Assembly (NCBI GenBank): GCA_038229135.1
Contig: JBBROS010000007.1
Location: 42,964 to 106,963, forward strand
Reading direction: 5' to 3'
DNA length: 64,000 bases
From: JBBROS01 sp038229135
GTDB taxonomy: Bacteria > Pseudomonadota > Alphaproteobacteria > Acetobacterales > Acetobacteraceae
Below are positions 34,396 to 43,097 of the stretch, piece by piece; the stretch's first letter is position 1, and each line of letters opens with the position of its first letter. The notes below the pieces were generated by a model. That model saw only the letters and a program-made list of their open reading frames with translations. It was not told the DNA's origin and did not search any database. A program made the position numbers and the translations under genes.

Positions 34396-35895
34396 ATGAT
34401 CGCTCGCGTCAGCAGCTTCGCGTTCAGCGGGATCGAGGCCGTGCCCGTCGAGGTGCAGGTCCAGATTGCGTCGGGAAACCCGGTCTTCCTCGTCGTCGGC
34501 CTGCCCGACAAGGCCGTGGGCGAGGCGCGGGAGCGGGTGCGTGCCGCCCTGACCGCCATGGGCCTGTCGCTCCCGCCCAAGCGCGTGCTCATCAACCTGG
34601 CCCCGGCCGACCTGCTGAAGGAGGGCTCGCATTTCGACCTCCCGATCGCACTCGCCGTGCTCGCCGCCATGGACGTGCTGCCGCGGGACGAGCTCGGCGG
34701 CTACGCGGCGCTGGGCGAACTCTCGCTCGATGGCCGCATCAACGCCGTGGCGGGCGTGCTCCCCGCCGCCATGTCGGCCAGCGCCCGCGATCTCGGGCTC
34801 ATCTGCCCGGCCGCGCAAGGTGGCGAGGCGGCCTGGGCCGGCCGCATCGAAGTGCTCGCCGCGCCCGACCTCCTCTCCATCGTCAACCATTTCCGCGGCG
34901 ACCAGGTGCTGACCCCGCCCGAGCCCGCCGCCGGGTCGCAGGTGGTGTCGGGGCCGGACCTGGCCGACGTGCGCGGCATGGAGACGGCCCGGCGCGCGCT
35001 CGAGGTCGCGGCGGCGGGCGGCCACAACCTCATGCTCGTGGGGCCGCCCGGCGCCGGCAAGTCCATGCTCGCCGCGCGCCTGCCGCGCCTGTTGCCCGAC
35101 CTGCTGCCGATCGACGCGCTCGAGGTCAGCATGGTGCACTCCATCGCCGGCATGCTCGTCGAAGGCCGCCTCGTCATGCGCCCACCCTTCCGCGAGCCGC
35201 ACCACGGCGCCTCCATGGCGGCCCTGGCCGGCGGCGGCGCCCGCGCCAAGCCCGGCGAGGTCAGCCTCGCGCATCGCGGCGTCCTGTTCCTGGACGAGCT
35301 GCCCGAGTTCCCCCGCCCCGCTCTCGAGGCGTTGCGCCAGCCGCTCGAAACCGGGCAGATGACGATCAGCCGGGCTGCAGCGCACGTCACCTACCCCGCC
35401 CGTTTCCAGCTCGTGGCCGCCATGAACCCCTGCCGCTGTGGGCATCTCGGCGACGCCTCCCGCGAGTGCAACAAGGCGCCCCGCTGCGGCGAGGATTATC
35501 TCGGCCGCATCAGCGGCCCGCTGCTCGACCGGATCGACCTCGTGGTCCACGTCAGCCCCACGCCGCCCGCCGAGCTGTCCCGCGCGCCGCCAGGGGAGTC
35601 GAGCGACGCAGTTGCCGCGCGCGTCGGCGAGGCCCGCCGCCGCCAGCGCACCCGCTACGCCGATACCGTCGCCACCAACGCCGAAGCGCCGCTCGACAGC
35701 ATCGAGCTGGCTCCCGAAGCACGGACCCTCGCCGAACAAGCGGCCGAACGCCTTCGCCTCTCCGCACGGGGCTTCACCCGGGTCCTGCGCGTCGCCCGCA
35801 CCATCGCCGACCTTGCAGGCGTTGCGACCGTGCGCCGGGTGGATGTCGCGGAGGCGCTTGCCTACCGCCACCGCATCCCCGGCCGAAGCGCCTAG
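34396..35895 (+). CDS. comM: YifB/ComM family Mg-chelatase-like AAA ATPase
   Basis: A 499-residue protein: an N-terminal Lon-substrate-like domain (FAFSGIEAVPVEVQVQIASG), then a magnesium-chelatase-type AAA core with Walker A GPPGAGKSMLAARLP and Walker B GVLFLDELPEF, and a C-terminal lid. ComM is a hexameric helicase that promotes branch migration during natural transformation, and it is widespread in non-competent species. It diverges from the thiolase gene across 120 bp. Confidence 0.94.
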   Translation: MIARVSSFAFSGIEAVPVEVQVQIASGNPVFLVVGLPDKAVGEARERVRAALTAMGLSLPPKRVLINLAPADLLKEGSHFDLPIALAVLAAMDVLPRDELGGYAALGELSLDGRINAVAGVLPAAMSASARDLGLICPAAQGGEAAWAGRIEVLAAPDLLSIVNHFRGDQVLTPPEPAAGSQVVSGPDLADVRGMETARRALEVAAAGGHNLMLVGPPGAGKSMLAARLPRLLPDLLPIDALEVSMVHSIAGMLVEGRLVMRPPFREPHHGASMAALAGGGARAKPGEVSLAHRGVLFLDELPEFPRPALEALRQPLETGQMTISRAAAHVTYPARFQLVAAMNPCRCGHLGDASRECNKAPRCGEDYLGRISGPLLDRIDLVVHVSPTPPAELSRAPPGESSDAVAARVGEARRRQRTRYADTVATNAEAPLDSIELAPEARTLAEQAAERLRLSARGFTRVLRVARTIADLAGVATVRRVDVAEALAYRHRIPGRSA

Positions 35896-35906
35896 CGCGC
35901 CAGGGC

Positions 35907-37868
35907 CTACGCGACCAACGCGCTTGGAGCCTGGGCCGACGGAGGCTCGGCCAACGCAGTTTCGGTCGGCTCGGCGTCGGCCGGTGCAGCTTGGGCCGAA
36001 CGCGCCATCTGCACCGTCCGCACCGCCCCCGCCACAGCCTCCTGCAACGTCGTCGTCGTGCGCTCGGCGCCCACCACGGTGCGCATCCGCTCCTCCTTCA
36101 GCAGCGCCGGGTCCGCCTGCCACAGCCCCACCAGCGTTGGCACGCTGCCCACCTGCGCCGCGAGCCGACGCAGCAGGAACCGCAGCCGCGACAGGCTGCC
36201 GCTCGCCTCGAGGTAGGACACGACGACCAGGTCCACGCCTGTCATGTCCAGCGAAACGGTCGTGCCGCGAGAGACCGCATCCGCCCCGACGAGCCGGGCA
36301 TTCAGCCCGTGCTTGGCCAGGAGTTGCGCCAGCATGAGGCAGGCGCACTCGTCCAACTCGCCGCGGCCGGCCACGCACAGCACCGTGCCCTCCGCGGCAC
36401 CCGGCGCATGCGCCACCACCGGCCCCTCGTCCTCGTGATGCTCACCCAGGTCCGAGACCACGCTCTGCACCGCCTCCTGCACATGGACCAGCTGATCGGC
36501 CGAGAGCACTCCGCGCAGGCTGTCGTTTGCCGCCTTCTGCAGGCCGCTCAGCGCAACATCGTCGTAATAGGACGAGAGCGAGTGGTTCTTCAGATACACC
36601 TCCGCCTGGTCCAGCGCCTCGTCCGCGTCACCGGCCAGGATGCGTTGGTAGAAACCCTCGGCCGGGGTCAGCGCCGGCTGGTCGCCCAGCAGCACGTCGA
36701 TGAACTGCAGATTCTCCACGTGCCGCCCCATCACCACGAGGCAGAGCGAGAGCGGCATGGACAGGATCAGGCCCACGGGCCCCCACAGCCAGCCCCAGAA
36801 GATCGCCGAGATCACAACCGACACCGGAGACAGTCCAGTGCTGTGCCCATAGAGCAACGGCTCCACCACCTGGCCCACCAGCAGCTCGATCACGATGAAC
36901 ATGCTCACCGTCGTCAGTACCATCGTCCAACCCGGGTCCACCCCCGCCGCCAGCACCGCCGGCAGCAGCCCGGCGCCGATCGCCCCCACATACGGGACGA
37001 ACCGGAGCAGCGCGGCGATGATCCCGAACAGCGCAGGGCTCGGCACGCCGATAAGGAACAGCCCGAGCGCCACGATCACCCCGAACCCCGCGTTGAGCGC
37101 GAGCTGCGTCAGGAAGTACCGGCTCAGCCGCGCCCCGGCATCGTCCATCGCGACCGTCGTCCGGTGCAGGTCTCCCGAGCCGAACAGGCGGATCAAACGG
37201 TCCCGCAGGTCCTCCATCTGCATGAGGATGAACACGGACACGATCAGGATGATGCCGAGCGACCCCAGGGGCGACAGCACGGGCCTCGCCACGCGCTCCA
37301 GCAGCTCGAACGGCGTCGGGTCCGGCTGATGCACCTCGACGGGGACGGGCTTGGGTGCGTCGCTGGCTGCCGGCTGTGGCGCGGGCGCATCGGTCTTGGG
37401 CGGCTCGCCGACATGCCCGATGCGGTTCGAGAGCTCCTTGACCTGGGCGGTTGCCATCCCGCGGACCATGTCGACCTTGCGCCCGATTGTCTCGGCATAC
37501 ACCGAAGCCTGGCTGCCGAGCTGTGCCACCTGGATGCCGATGATGGTGCCGAGCGAGAGAATGATCCCGAGCGCCACGAACACGGCCAGCAGCACCGAAG
37601 GCACCCGGCTGATGCCAAGCCGCCGCAGCCGGGCCACCAGCGGCTGCAGCACGAAGCTGAGCAGGATGGCGACCGTGATCGGGATCAGCACCTCACGCGC
37701 GAAATACAGCGCTGCGATCACCACCACCGCCACACCGAGCGTGGCCAGGCTGTTGTTGCTGGGCAGCTCCGGGGCCGTGACCTTGGTCTTCAGCCGGTTC
37801 GCTTGGCCGCTGCTCAGCACGGGGCCGGAGGAGGCAGCGGCCGGGTCGGTGGCGGTACTGTCGGGCAT
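35907..37868 (-). CDS. AI-2E (PerM) family transporter with C-terminal Rossmann-like domain
   Basis: A 653-residue protein. Residues about 40-370 are a PerM/AI-2E exporter domain: helices near the start (VAVVVIAALYFAREVLIPI), a periplasmic/cytosolic middle loop rich in Pro/Lys, and LRFVPYVGAIGAGLLPAV with VVEPLLYGHSTGLSP. After a helical linker, residues about 490-610 form an alpha/beta domain (GTVLCVAGRGELDECACLML, VDLVVVSYLEASGSL) like a B12-binding-type fold but without the DxHxxG cobalamin motif. Such fusions occur in alphaproteobacteria; neither half's substrate is known. The tail is Ala/Pro/Glu-rich. Confidence 0.85.
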   Translation of the reverse strand: MPDSTATDPAAASSGPVLSSGQANRLKTKVTAPELPSNNSLATLGVAVVVIAALYFAREVLIPITVAILLSFVLQPLVARLRRLGISRVPSVLLAVFVALGIILSLGTIIGIQVAQLGSQASVYAETIGRKVDMVRGMATAQVKELSNRIGHVGEPPKTDAPAPQPAASDAPKPVPVEVHQPDPTPFELLERVARPVLSPLGSLGIILIVSVFILMQMEDLRDRLIRLFGSGDLHRTTVAMDDAGARLSRYFLTQLALNAGFGVIVALGLFLIGVPSPALFGIIAALLRFVPYVGAIGAGLLPAVLAAGVDPGWTMVLTTVSMFIVIELLVGQVVEPLLYGHSTGLSPVSVVISAIFWGWLWGPVGLILSMPLSLCLVVMGRHVENLQFIDVLLGDQPALTPAEGFYQRILAGDADEALDQAEVYLKNHSLSSYYDDVALSGLQKAANDSLRGVLSADQLVHVQEAVQSVVSDLGEHHEDEGPVVAHAPGAAEGTVLCVAGRGELDECACLMLAQLLAKHGLNARLVGADAVSRGTTVSLDMTGVDLVVVSYLEASGSLSRLRFLLRRLAAQVGSVPTLVGLWQADPALLKEERMRTVVGAERTTTTLQEAVAGAVRTVQMARSAQAAPADAEPTETALAEPPSAQAPSALVA

Positions 37869-37954
37869 GGAAGGGGTCCGATGCGTTGGATGCGCCTCCG
37901 CAACGCCCGAACTCCCTCCGCGTTGGGCGGCGCTAAGAAAAAGCGCTACACGCC

Positions 37955-38005
37955 GCGCATGACGACACGCTGCCCATGACCACACGATGCCCATGACCAC
38001 ACGAT
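37955..38005. repeat. Three-unit 17-bp tandem repeat over a start codon
   Basis: GCCCATGACCACACGAT occurs identically at 37972-37988 and 37989-38005. A third unit at 37955-37971 differs at three positions. Every unit carries an ATG, and because 17 is not a multiple of three each ATG is in a different frame; only the last (37993) opens the flavoprotein frame. Confidence 0.85.
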
Positions 38006-39165
38006 ACGATGCGATCATCCTTGGCGCCGGGGCGGCAGGGCTGATGTGCGCGGCCGCCGCGGGGGTGCGCGGCCGCCGCGTGGTGCTGCTCGACCACCAG
38101 GCGCCAGGCGCCAAGATCCTCATCTCGGGCGGCGGCCGCTGCAACTTCACCAACGAGAGCACGGACCCGGCCCGTTTCCTCTCACGGAACCCGCGCTTCT
38201 GCCTCTCTGCGCTGCGCCGCTACACCCCGGCCGACTTCATCGCGCTCGTCCGCCGCCACGGCATCGACTATCACGAGAAGACACTCGGCCAGCTCTTCTG
38301 CGACGGCTCGGCCAAGCAGATCGTGGCCATGCTGTTGGCGGAGTGCGCCGCGGGCGGCGTGGATGTGCGCCCGGGCGTGCAGGTGGGCGCTGTGGAGCGC
38401 GCCGACGCCTTCACGGTCCACACCAGCGCGGGCGCGTTCGAGGCGCCGTCGCTCGTGCTTGCAACGGGCGGGCTCTCGATCCCGAAGCTCGGCGCGACCG
38501 GGCTCGCGCACCGGGTGGCGGCCCAGTTCGGCCTGCCGCTCACCCCCATCCGCCCCGGCCTCGTGCCGCTGACATTCGAGGGCGCGCTGCTCGAGACGAT
38601 GCGGCCGCTCAGCGGCGTGGCTCTGCCCGTCCTGGCCCGCGCCGGGCGGGCGGCGTTTGCTGAGGCGGCGCTGTTCACCCATCGTGGCCTCTCGGGCCCT
38701 GCGATCCTGCAGGCCTCGAGCTACCTCGAGGCCGGCACCTCCGTCGTGCTCGATCTGCTGCCCGGCCAGGATGCCGCCGCCGCGCTGCTTGCCATGAAGC
38801 GCGACCGTCCCCGCGCCGAGGTGCGGACGGTGCTCGGCGCCATGCTGCCCCAGCGCCTCGCCGCCGCGCTGGCGACCCTCGCCGCAGCCGCCCCCATGGC
38901 GGACCAGACGGACCGTATTCTCCGCAGCCTGGGCGCACAGCTCAACAGCTGGTCGCTCACCCCCGCCGGCACGGAAGGCTACGCCAAGGCCGAGGTCACG
39001 CTCGGCGGGATCGACACCACCGCCCTCTCGTCGCAGACCATGATGGCCCGCGACGTCCCCGGGCTGTTCGCCATCGGCGAGGCCGTGGACGTGACGGGCT
39101 GGCTCGGCGGCTACAACTTCCAATGGGCCTGGTCGAGCGGCTGGGTCGCCGGACAAAGCCTGTAG
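37993..39165 (+). CDS. NAD(P)/FAD-dependent oxidoreductase, HI0933/BaiN family
   Basis: A 390-residue flavoprotein. The FAD motif ILGAGAAGLMCAAAAG is at the N-terminus, and the family signature GAKILISGGGRCNFTN follows at about residue 40. The C-terminus has GEAVDVTGWLGGYNFQWAWSSG, typical of HI0933-like proteins. The family includes BaiN (bile acid dehydroxylation) but most members have no known substrate. The start is ATG 37993 (37987 is two codons earlier); both lie in a tandem repeat. It diverges from the PerM gene. Confidence 0.9.
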   Translation: MTTRYDAIILGAGAAGLMCAAAAGVRGRRVVLLDHQAPGAKILISGGGRCNFTNESTDPARFLSRNPRFCLSALRRYTPADFIALVRRHGIDYHEKTLGQLFCDGSAKQIVAMLLAECAAGGVDVRPGVQVGAVERADAFTVHTSAGAFEAPSLVLATGGLSIPKLGATGLAHRVAAQFGLPLTPIRPGLVPLTFEGALLETMRPLSGVALPVLARAGRAAFAEAALFTHRGLSGPAILQASSYLEAGTSVVLDLLPGQDAAAALLAMKRDRPRAEVRTVLGAMLPQRLAAALATLAAAAPMADQTDRILRSLGAQLNSWSLTPAGTEGYAKAEVTLGGIDTTALSSQTMMARDVPGLFAIGEAVDVTGWLGGYNFQWAWSSGWVAGQSL

Positions 39166-39180
39166 ACAGCGTGTGGCATC

Positions 39181-39214
39181 CTCCCGCCCCTCACGGGAAG
39201 GGGCCGGGGGAGGG
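39181..39214. repeat. Dispersed GC-rich intergenic element with hairpin, copy B
   Basis: CCCCT (39187-39191) and AGGGG (39199-39203) form a stem, followed by GCCGGGGGAGGGG. The run GGGAAGGGGCCGGGGGAGGG closely parallels the one at 9044-9064, so the two look like copies of one short extragenic element. Confidence 0.5.
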
Positions 39215-39254
39215 GTGACCACCTGACGAAGCCCAGCGCACCAGAGGAGCCCGA

Positions 39255-39959
39255 ATGCCCGATCCCGAGCCCGAACGCCTCGCCTGCCACACCCTCGTCC
39301 AGGCCGGCGCCGTGCTCGCCCGCCTGGGCCATGGCGACATGACCCGCGGCCACGTCAGCGTCCGCCATCCCACGGACCCCACGCTGTTCCTCATGAAGCC
39401 GCACAGCGTCGGGCTGGACGAGATCACCCCCGAGATCGTGCTCACCATCGGCCTCGACGGCGCGGTGGTCTCGGGCACCGCCCGGCGGCACAGCGAGGTG
39501 TTCATCCACTCGGAAATCTACCGTGCCCGGCCCGACGTGCAGGCCGTCATCCACTCGCACAGCGTGCACTGCGTGGCGTTCTCCGCCACGGGCCGCGCGC
39601 TCCGGCCGCTCTGCCAGGGGGGCGCGATGTTCGCCGGGCATCTGGGCGTGTTCGACGCCTCGATGGACCTCATCCGCTCCGAGGCCACCGGCCACGCCGT
39701 CGCGCAGGCACTGGGCCCGCACCAGGCCGTACTGCTGCGCAACCACGGCCTTGCCATGACCGGCCGCACGCTGGCCGAGGCCGTCGTCGGCTGCGTGATG
39801 CTCGAAGAAGCCGCCCGCATCCAGCTCCTCGCCGAGGCGGCAGGGCCGCTGCCGCCGGACATCCAGCCGAACGACGTTGCCGCGCTGCGTGAGAAGCTGC
39901 GCAGCCCGGAGCAGGCCGAGATCAACTTCGCCTACCTGGTCAGACGAACGCTCGTTTGA
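39255..39959 (+). CDS. Class II aldolase/adducin family protein
   Basis: A 234-residue protein of the AraD/FucA-like fold. Zinc ligands are visible in VIHSHSVHCVAF and the downstream LLRNHGLAM. The N-terminal GDMTRGHVSVRHP matches the substrate-phosphate loop region GNxS in altered form, so a sugar-phosphate aldolase role is not certain; hydroxyketone decarboxylase or epimerase activity is possible. It is followed by genes of hydroxyacid metabolism (HBDH, tartrate dehydratase-like), which may hint at sugar-acid use. Confidence 0.87.
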   Translation: MPDPEPERLACHTLVQAGAVLARLGHGDMTRGHVSVRHPTDPTLFLMKPHSVGLDEITPEIVLTIGLDGAVVSGTARRHSEVFIHSEIYRARPDVQAVIHSHSVHCVAFSATGRALRPLCQGGAMFAGHLGVFDASMDLIRSEATGHAVAQALGPHQAVLLRNHGLAMTGRTLAEAVVGCVMLEEAARIQLLAEAAGPLPPDIQPNDVAALREKLRSPEQAEINFAYLVRRTLV

Positions 39960-40095
39960 ACGCATCCTCGTCGCAAGCCGAAGGTGTGGCGATCCAGAAG
40001 CGACACAGGGCAGGCTGGTCGGCCCCTGGATCACCATGCCTCGCTGGCGATGAAGTTCTCCTCAAGGTCGAACGCCTCCGGCCCGAAGGGTGCTC

Positions 40096-40863
40096 CTACC
40101 GCGGCGCCATCCGCAGCGCCCCGTCCAGCCGGATCACCTCACCGTTCAGCATCGTATTGCCGAACACATGCGCCACCAGCGCCGCGAACTCCTCCGGGCG
40201 CCCCAGCCGCGGCGGGAACGGCACCGAGGCGCCGAGCGAGGCCTGCACCTCGTCCGGCAGCCCCGTCATCATCGGCGTCCCGAACAGGCCGGGGGCGATC
40301 GTCATCACCCGGATCCCGCTGCCCGCAAGCTCGCGCGCGGCCGGCAGCGTGAGGCTGGCCACGCCGCCCTTGCTCGCCGCGTAGGCCGCCTGCCCGACCT
40401 GGCCGTCATAGGCCGCGATGCTCGCCGTGTTGACGATCACGCCGCGCTCGCCCTCCGCATCCGGCGCGTTCGCCTGCATGGCCTGTGCCGCCAGCCGCAG
40501 CATGTTGAACGTGCCGATGAGGTTGATGCCCACCACCCGCGCAAACGCCTCCAGCCGGTGCGGGCCCTTCTTGCCCACCACCCGCTCGCCCGTCACGACG
40601 CCGGCGCAGTTCACCAACCCATGCAGCGCGCCGAATCGCTCGACCGCCAGCGCCACCGCCGCTTGTCCATCCGCCTCGCTCGTTACGTCCGTCCGCACAT
40701 AGGCCCCGCCGAGCTCGGCGGCCAACGCAGAAGCATCCGCCACATCCGCCAGCACCACGCGCGCGCCCAGCTCCACCAGGCGCCGCGCCGTGGCTGCCCC
40801 CAGTCCGCTACCGCCGCCCGTGACCAGCACCGCCTTGCCACCCAGGTCCACCCGCCACCCCAT
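40096..40863 (-). CDS. 3-hydroxyacyl-CoA dehydrogenase, type II (HSD10-like SDR)
   Basis: A 255-residue SDR beginning MGWRVDLGGKAVLVTGGGSG. The TGGGSGLG motif, NCAG, and the catalytic STY/K (NTASIAAYDGQVGQAAYAASK) are intact. The long insertion VVGKKGPHRLEAFARVVGIN and the C-terminal PFPPRLGRPEEFAALV are typical of type II 3-hydroxy-2-methylbutyryl-CoA/3-hydroxyacyl-CoA dehydrogenases, which act in fatty-acid and isoleucine breakdown. It is divergent from the tartrate dehydratase-like gene, with 57 bp between starts. Confidence 0.92.
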   Translation of the reverse strand: MGWRVDLGGKAVLVTGGGSGLGAATARRLVELGARVVLADVADASALAAELGGAYVRTDVTSEADGQAAVALAVERFGALHGLVNCAGVVTGERVVGKKGPHRLEAFARVVGINLIGTFNMLRLAAQAMQANAPDAEGERGVIVNTASIAAYDGQVGQAAYAASKGGVASLTLPAARELAGSGIRVMTIAPGLFGTPMMTGLPDEVQASLGASVPFPPRLGRPEEFAALVAHVFGNTMLNGEVIRLDGALRMAPR

Positions 40864-40920
40864 GCTTGACTCGGGCGCAATCCAGCACGTTGATCGCGCC
40901 CTCGCAAAGGGAGCCCAGTC

Positions 40921-42078
40921 TTGCGCATCGTCGACATCCGCGAGGCCACGCGGCCCATCAGCTCGCCCATACGCAACGCCTACATCGACTTCACGAAGAT
41001 GACGACGAGCCTCGTCGCCGTCGTCACGGACCAGGTGCGCGACGGCCGCCCCGTGGTCGGCTACGGCTTCAACAGCAACGGCCGCTACGGCCAGGGCGGC
41101 CTCATCCGCGAGCGCTTCGCCCCGCGCCTGCACGACGCCCCGCCCTCGAGCCTGCTGGACGAGGACGGCCTGCTCGACCCGCACCGTGCCTGGGCCGCCA
41201 TGATGGCCAACGAGAAGCCCGGTGGCCACGGCGAGCGGTCGGTCGCCGTCGGCACGCTCGACATGGCGTTGTGGGACGCGCGGGCCAAGCTCGAGGACAA
41301 GCCGCTGCACCGCGTGCTGGCGGCGCGCGCCGGGCGGGAGGCGGAGCCGCGCGTGTTCGTCTATGCGGCCGGGGGCTACTACTACCCGGGCAAGGACCTG
41401 GTGGCCCTGCGCGCCGAGATGCGCAGCTACGTCGACCGCGGCTACACGGTGGTGAAGATGAAGATCGGCGGCGCCTCCGTGGAGGAGGACCGCGCCCGCA
41501 TCGAGGCCGTGCTCGCCGAGATCGGCCCTGCTCGCCTGGCCGTCGACGCCAATGGCCGCTTCGACCTCCGCTCCGCCATCGACTACGCGCTCAAGCTCCG
41601 CGACTACAACCTGTTCTGGTATGAGGAAGCCGGGGACCCGCTCGACTACCAGCTGCAGGCCGCCCTCGCCGAGTTCTACCCTGGCCCGATGGCCACCGGG
41701 GAGAACCTGTTCAGCCACCAGGATGCCCGCAACCTGCTCCGCCACGGCGGCATGCGCCCGGACCGCGACTGGCTGCAGTTCGACTGCGCGCTGAGCTACG
41801 GCCTCTGCGAATATTATCGCACCCTGGACGTGCTCGCCGCTGCCGGCTGGTCCCCCCGGCGCTGCATCCCGCATGGCGGCCACCAGATGTCGCTGGCCAT
41901 CGCCGCCGGGTTGGGGCTGGGCGGCAACGAGAGCTACCCGGACCTGTTCCAGCCCTATGGCGGCTTCCCGGACGGCGTGCAGGTGTCGGATGGCCACGTG
42001 ACCCTGCCCGAGCTTCCGGGCATCGGCTTCGAGGGGAAAGCCGACCTCGCGGCCGAGATGCGCGCGCTGGCCGCCTAG
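40921..42078 (+). CDS. Enolase-superfamily dehydratase, D-tartrate dehydratase-like
   Basis: A 385-residue member of the mandelate racemase subgroup. Active-site residues are all present: KxK at Lys179/Lys181, metal ligands Asp209, Glu235 and Glu261, and catalytic His318. The order and spacing fit the D-tartrate dehydratase described from Bradyrhizobium, as does IPHGGHQMS. It would dehydrate a hydroxyacid such as D-tartrate to oxaloacetate. The start is TTG at 40921, supported by an AAAGGGAG site. The next gene overlaps its stop. Confidence 0.88.
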   Translation: MRIVDIREATRPISSPIRNAYIDFTKMTTSLVAVVTDQVRDGRPVVGYGFNSNGRYGQGGLIRERFAPRLHDAPPSSLLDEDGLLDPHRAWAAMMANEKPGGHGERSVAVGTLDMALWDARAKLEDKPLHRVLAARAGREAEPRVFVYAAGGYYYPGKDLVALRAEMRSYVDRGYTVVKMKIGGASVEEDRARIEAVLAEIGPARLAVDANGRFDLRSAIDYALKLRDYNLFWYEEAGDPLDYQLQAALAEFYPGPMATGENLFSHQDARNLLRHGGMRPDRDWLQFDCALSYGLCEYYRTLDVLAAAGWSPRRCIPHGGHQMSLAIAAGLGLGGNESYPDLFQPYGGFPDGVQVSDGHVTLPELPGIGFEGKADLAAEMRALAA

Positions 42079-43097
42079 TGGTCCCGCACGGCGGCCGGCT
42101 CGAGGCCGCCCGGCGCCGCTGGCCGGGCGCCCCGGAGCCGTGGATCGACCTCTCGACCGGCATCAACCCCGAAGCCTATCCTTTCGCCCCGCCGCCGCGC
42201 GAGAGCTGGACCCGGCTACCGGAGCCCGAGGAGGTGGCAGCGCTCGAGTTGGCCGCAGCCCGAGCCTATCGCCTGGAAGACGCGGCGATGGCCGTCGCCG
42301 CCCCAGGCACGCAGGCGCTGATCCAGCTGCTCCCCCGCCTCCTGCCCCAGTCGCACGTCACGATCGACGGCCCCACCTACGCCGAGCACGAGGCCAGCTG
42401 GGCCGCGTCCGGCGCCACGATCGTCCCCGGCGTCCCCGGCGCCCCCGGCGCCCCAGCCCGCGTGCTGTGCAACCCGAACAACCCCGACGGACGCCGCCAC
42501 GACCCGGCCACCCTTCACGCAGACCGCCTCCTCGTCGTCGACGAGGCCTACGCCGATTTCGAGCCCGGCCTGAGCCTCGCCCCGCTGCTGCCCCGCCCCG
42601 GCGTGATCGTGCTCCGCTCGTTCGGCAAAGCCTACGGCCTCGCCGGCCTCCGCCTCGGCTTTGCCCTGTGCGAGCCCGCCCTCGCCGCCCGGCTGCGCGA
42701 GGCGCTCGGCCCCTGGGCGGTCAGCGGCCCCGCCATCGCCATCGGCCGCGCGGCGCTGCTCGATGACGACTGGCGCGCCCACGCCGCGTCCCGCGCAAAG
42801 GCCGCCTCGCACCGATTAGCGGCCTTGCTGGCCGCGTCAGGGCTCGAGATCGTGGGAGGGACCGCGCTGTTTCAAACGGCTGCACATCGCGACGCCCTCG
42901 CGCTGGCCGGTCGCCTGGGCGAAGCGGGCTTGCTGGTCCGCGCGTTCGACCACTCGCCTCAGTGGCTGCGCTTCGGACTGCCGCCCGACCCGCAGGCATG
43001 GACACGCCTCGGTGCAGCCCTCGCCCAGGCCGCGCCCACCAGTTCCGCCGCGCCCGCTCGCTCTGTCGTGGCCCGCGACGCCACTACTGCTTCGTGA
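42078..43097 (+). CDS. CobC/threonine-phosphate decarboxylase-like PLP enzyme
   Basis: A 339-residue fold-type I aminotransferase. The PLP lysine lies in VLRSFGKAYGLAGLRLGF, and the family N-terminus HGGRLEAARRRWPG with DLSTGINP is characteristic of L-threonine-O-3-phosphate decarboxylases (cobalamin side-chain synthesis). The start GTG 42078 overlaps the preceding stop (TAGTG). No other cobalamin gene is nearby, so a histidinol-phosphate aminotransferase-like role is possible. The C-terminal 14 bases overlap the convergent hypothetical gene. Confidence 0.85.
   Translation: MVPHGGRLEAARRRWPGAPEPWIDLSTGINPEAYPFAPPPRESWTRLPEPEEVAALELAAARAYRLEDAAMAVAAPGTQALIQLLPRLLPQSHVTIDGPTYAEHEASWAASGATIVPGVPGAPGAPARVLCNPNNPDGRRHDPATLHADRLLVVDEAYADFEPGLSLAPLLPRPGVIVLRSFGKAYGLAGLRLGFALCEPALAARLREALGPWAVSGPAIAIGRAALLDDDWRAHAASRAKAASHRLAALLAASGLEIVGGTALFQTAAHRDALALAGRLGEAGLLVRAFDHSPQWLRFGLPPDPQAWTRLGAALAQAAPTSSAAPARSVVARDATTAS

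Noticed and set aside
35438..36337. Forward frame running from comM into the region opposite the PerM gene
   Set aside because: It is read through by composition only; comM ends at 35895 in another frame and the PerM gene explains the rest.
39960..40095. Short acidic minus-strand frame after the HBDH gene (ends ENFIASEAW)
   Set aside because: It has fewer than 30 codons outside HBDH, no start codon, and no recognised family; too little to call a gene or remnant.
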